A program made the position numbers and the translations under genes. Positions 62,887 through 64,000 of a DNA stretch of 64,000 bases are shown here, piece after piece (position 1 is the first letter of the stretch; each line of letters begins with the position of its first letter). Source of the stretch: Entamoeba invadens IP1. Lineage: Eukaryota > Evosea > Mastigamoebida > Endamoebidae. Where the stretch lies: positions 813,653-877,652 of the forward strand of contig NW_004443648.1 of assembly GCF_000330505.1 (NCBI RefSeq), in the 5' to 3' direction. The notes beneath the pieces are model-generated. The model had not been told where the DNA came from, ran no database searches, and saw nothing but the letters and a program-made list of their open reading frames with translations.

Positions 62887-64000
62887 ATGGAGATTGAAGG
62901 GGAGAACGACAATATTGCAGGACAATTGAAAACATCGAACGGGAAACTTTGGTACACGATTGGGATCTTAAATGAGAACGAGGAGTTGTATGACCAAGCA
63001 ATTGAGTGTTATATGACTGCTTTGAACCATAACCCGATGAACCTTGACGCTCTTTCTCATTTAGCAAACATATACAAAATCAAAAAACAGTTCATTCAAG
63101 CTGTATTTAACTACGACAAGTACTTGAAGATCAATTCGACTGATGGAACGGCTTGGATGAATTTGGGAGAGTGTTTCTTGGCACTTCAAGAAATTAATAA
63201 GGCACACAACTGCTTGAAAAACGCGAATAGGTTCATTAAGAATGACCCCAAACTGTTGTTCCAATTGGGGAGTATGTACGAAAAGGCTGGGATGTTCGAG
63301 CAAGCGGAAACGTATTATAAGAAAGTTTTGGAGGGAAGCTATCCGGAGAATGTTGCGGAAATACACTTTAAAATGGCGATGCTCAATAAACAACACTCGC
63401 AATATGAAGAGTGTTATGAAATACTCACGAACGAATGCTGGAATAATCCACCAGAGGGGATGACACAAGAAGATATCTTGTGCCAGTTAGTACAATTGTT
63501 CCAATTGACGCACTCGATTGTGATTGGAAGAGACGCGCACGACAAGGCAATTGGATTGATTAACGAACACGACCAACCATTTATGTACATATTGTATGGA
63601 TGGTTAATCCATTTGTTTGTGATGAATCCATCAGTCAACGAGACGTTTCATGTTGAGGAGAATTCACCATACCAAGTGATATGTGGTGTCGTTCAGAAAG
63701 ACCCAACAAATGTATTAGGGTTGTACGTGTATGGGAGAATCCTCGCAGACTCAAAACACCCACAAAATGCATTTGACGCGTTCCATCAAGCGTTACAAGT
63801 TGATCACACCAATCCTTTGTATTGGTGCTCAATTGGAAATTTGTACTACCAGACTGAACAATACAACGAAGCGATTAAAGCGTATTTTAAAGCGGTTGGG
63901 TTGACGCCACAATTACCGGAAGTGTGGTACAATATGGGTTCCTTGTATGTATATCACGGACAAAAAGAAGACGCGATTAGTTCATTCAAACGAGCGCACG
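62887..64000 (+). CDS. Cyc8/Ssn6-like TPR corepressor, 5' part (cut by window end)
   Basis: ATG 62887 (MEIEGENDNIAGQLKTSNGK); the frame is open for 371 codons to the window edge. Tandem tetratricopeptide repeats run throughout: WYTIGILNENEELYDQAIEC, AWMNLGECFLALQEINKAHN, LLFQLGSMYEKAGMFEQAET, and in the last section PLYWCSIGNLYYQTEQYNEA and PEVWYNMGSLYVYHGQKEDA. The YWCSIGNLYYQ...VWYNMGSLY pair is close to the distinctive Cyc8/Ssn6 and UTX/UTY repeats (PTFWCSIGVLYYQ...EVWYDLGTLYE). No catalytic JmjC is in view, so Cyc8/Ssn6 is preferred over UTX. In yeast it pairs with Tup1 to repress transcription. The 3' end is missing. Confidence 0.8.
   Translation, partial: MEIEGENDNIAGQLKTSNGKLWYTIGILNENEELYDQAIECYMTALNHNPMNLDALSHLANIYKIKKQFIQAVFNYDKYLKINSTDGTAWMNLGECFLALQEINKAHNCLKNANRFIKNDPKLLFQLGSMYEKAGMFEQAETYYKKVLEGSYPENVAEIHFKMAMLNKQHSQYEECYEILTNECWNNPPEGMTQEDILCQLVQLFQLTHSIVIGRDAHDKAIGLINEHDQPFMYILYGWLIHLFVMNPSVNETFHVEENSPYQVICGVVQKDPTNVLGLYVYGRILADSKHPQNAFDAFHQALQVDHTNPLYWCSIGNLYYQTEQYNEAIKAYFKAVGLTPQLPEVWYNMGSLYVYHGQKEDAISSFKRAH

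Noticed and set aside
1..64000. tRNA, rRNA or CRISPR
   Set aside because: No TpsiC-box-like GTTCGAATC with matching A box, no rRNA-like stretch and no regular repeat-spacer array were seen on reading.

Overview
The window is AT-rich nuclear DNA of a compact protist genome. It most resembles Entamoeba, and probably E. invadens or a close relative (inference). Genes are mostly single-exon and tightly packed. The few introns are short (about 45-130 nt) and mostly start with GTTTGT, the 5' splice signal known from Entamoeba. GTATTTAAA-type core promoter boxes occur 27-70 bp before start codons. The gene content is also typical of Entamoeba: a Cys-rich transmembrane kinase, BspA-like leucine-rich-repeat proteins with a short N-terminal helix domain, a TLDc protein, a RhoGEF-PH-FYVE protein, and both piggyBac and pogo-like DNA transposons. 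A run of exactly 100 N (21873-21972) and two apparent single-base frameshifts mark it as draft assembly.

Layout. 1-16 kb: a basic hypothetical protein, a kinase with a degenerate kinase-like half in front of the catalytic half, a coiled-coil hypothetical protein divergent from a 1251-aa BET-type bromodomain protein, an rRNA-processing Fyv7/CCDC59-like gene divergent from an LRR gene (start codons 26 bp apart), a BAR-domain protein with a probable frameshift, a GATase-like protein and a TLDc protein. 16-27 kb: nucleoporin Nup53/Nup35, ER-lumenal DnaJ (ERdj3/Scj1), RhoGAP, gap-interrupted Fcf1 endonuclease, RhoGEF-PH-FYVE, a four-exon WDR37-like protein and a ZIP metal transporter. 27-30 kb is a 2.9-kb gene desert. 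30-45 kb: a hypothetical protein, ribosomal protein uS8 (RPS15a), a five-SH3 scaffold protein, mismatch-repair MLH1, a secreted alpha-amylase and a 1431-aa transmembrane kinase. 45-54 kb is transposon-dominated: a decayed 4.5-kb piggyBac element and an apparently intact 2.1-kb pogo/Fot1-type element flank a single host gene, a Nup62-like nucleoporin. 54-64 kb: an LRR protein, a small acidic hypothetical protein, a frameshifted LRR gene, a three-exon calcineurin A whose last exon carries the autoinhibitory segment, a DDX55/Spb4-type helicase with an altered motif II, and the 5' part of a Cyc8/Ssn6-like TPR corepressor that runs off the end.

The genes do not form one pathway. Themes are signalling (kinases, RhoGAP/RhoGEF, calcineurin, SH3 and BAR proteins), ribosome biogenesis (Fyv7, Fcf1, DDX55, uS8), nuclear pores (two nucleoporins) and chromatin/transcription (BET, Cyc8). 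The strongest leads are the pogo element with bipartite inverted repeats, the previously unframed piggyBac ends, the pseudokinase-kinase tandem, the autoinhibitory exon of calcineurin behind a retained-intron-prone junction, and a perfect 13-bp hairpin between two genes. I found no CRISPR array, operon, tRNA or rRNA gene.
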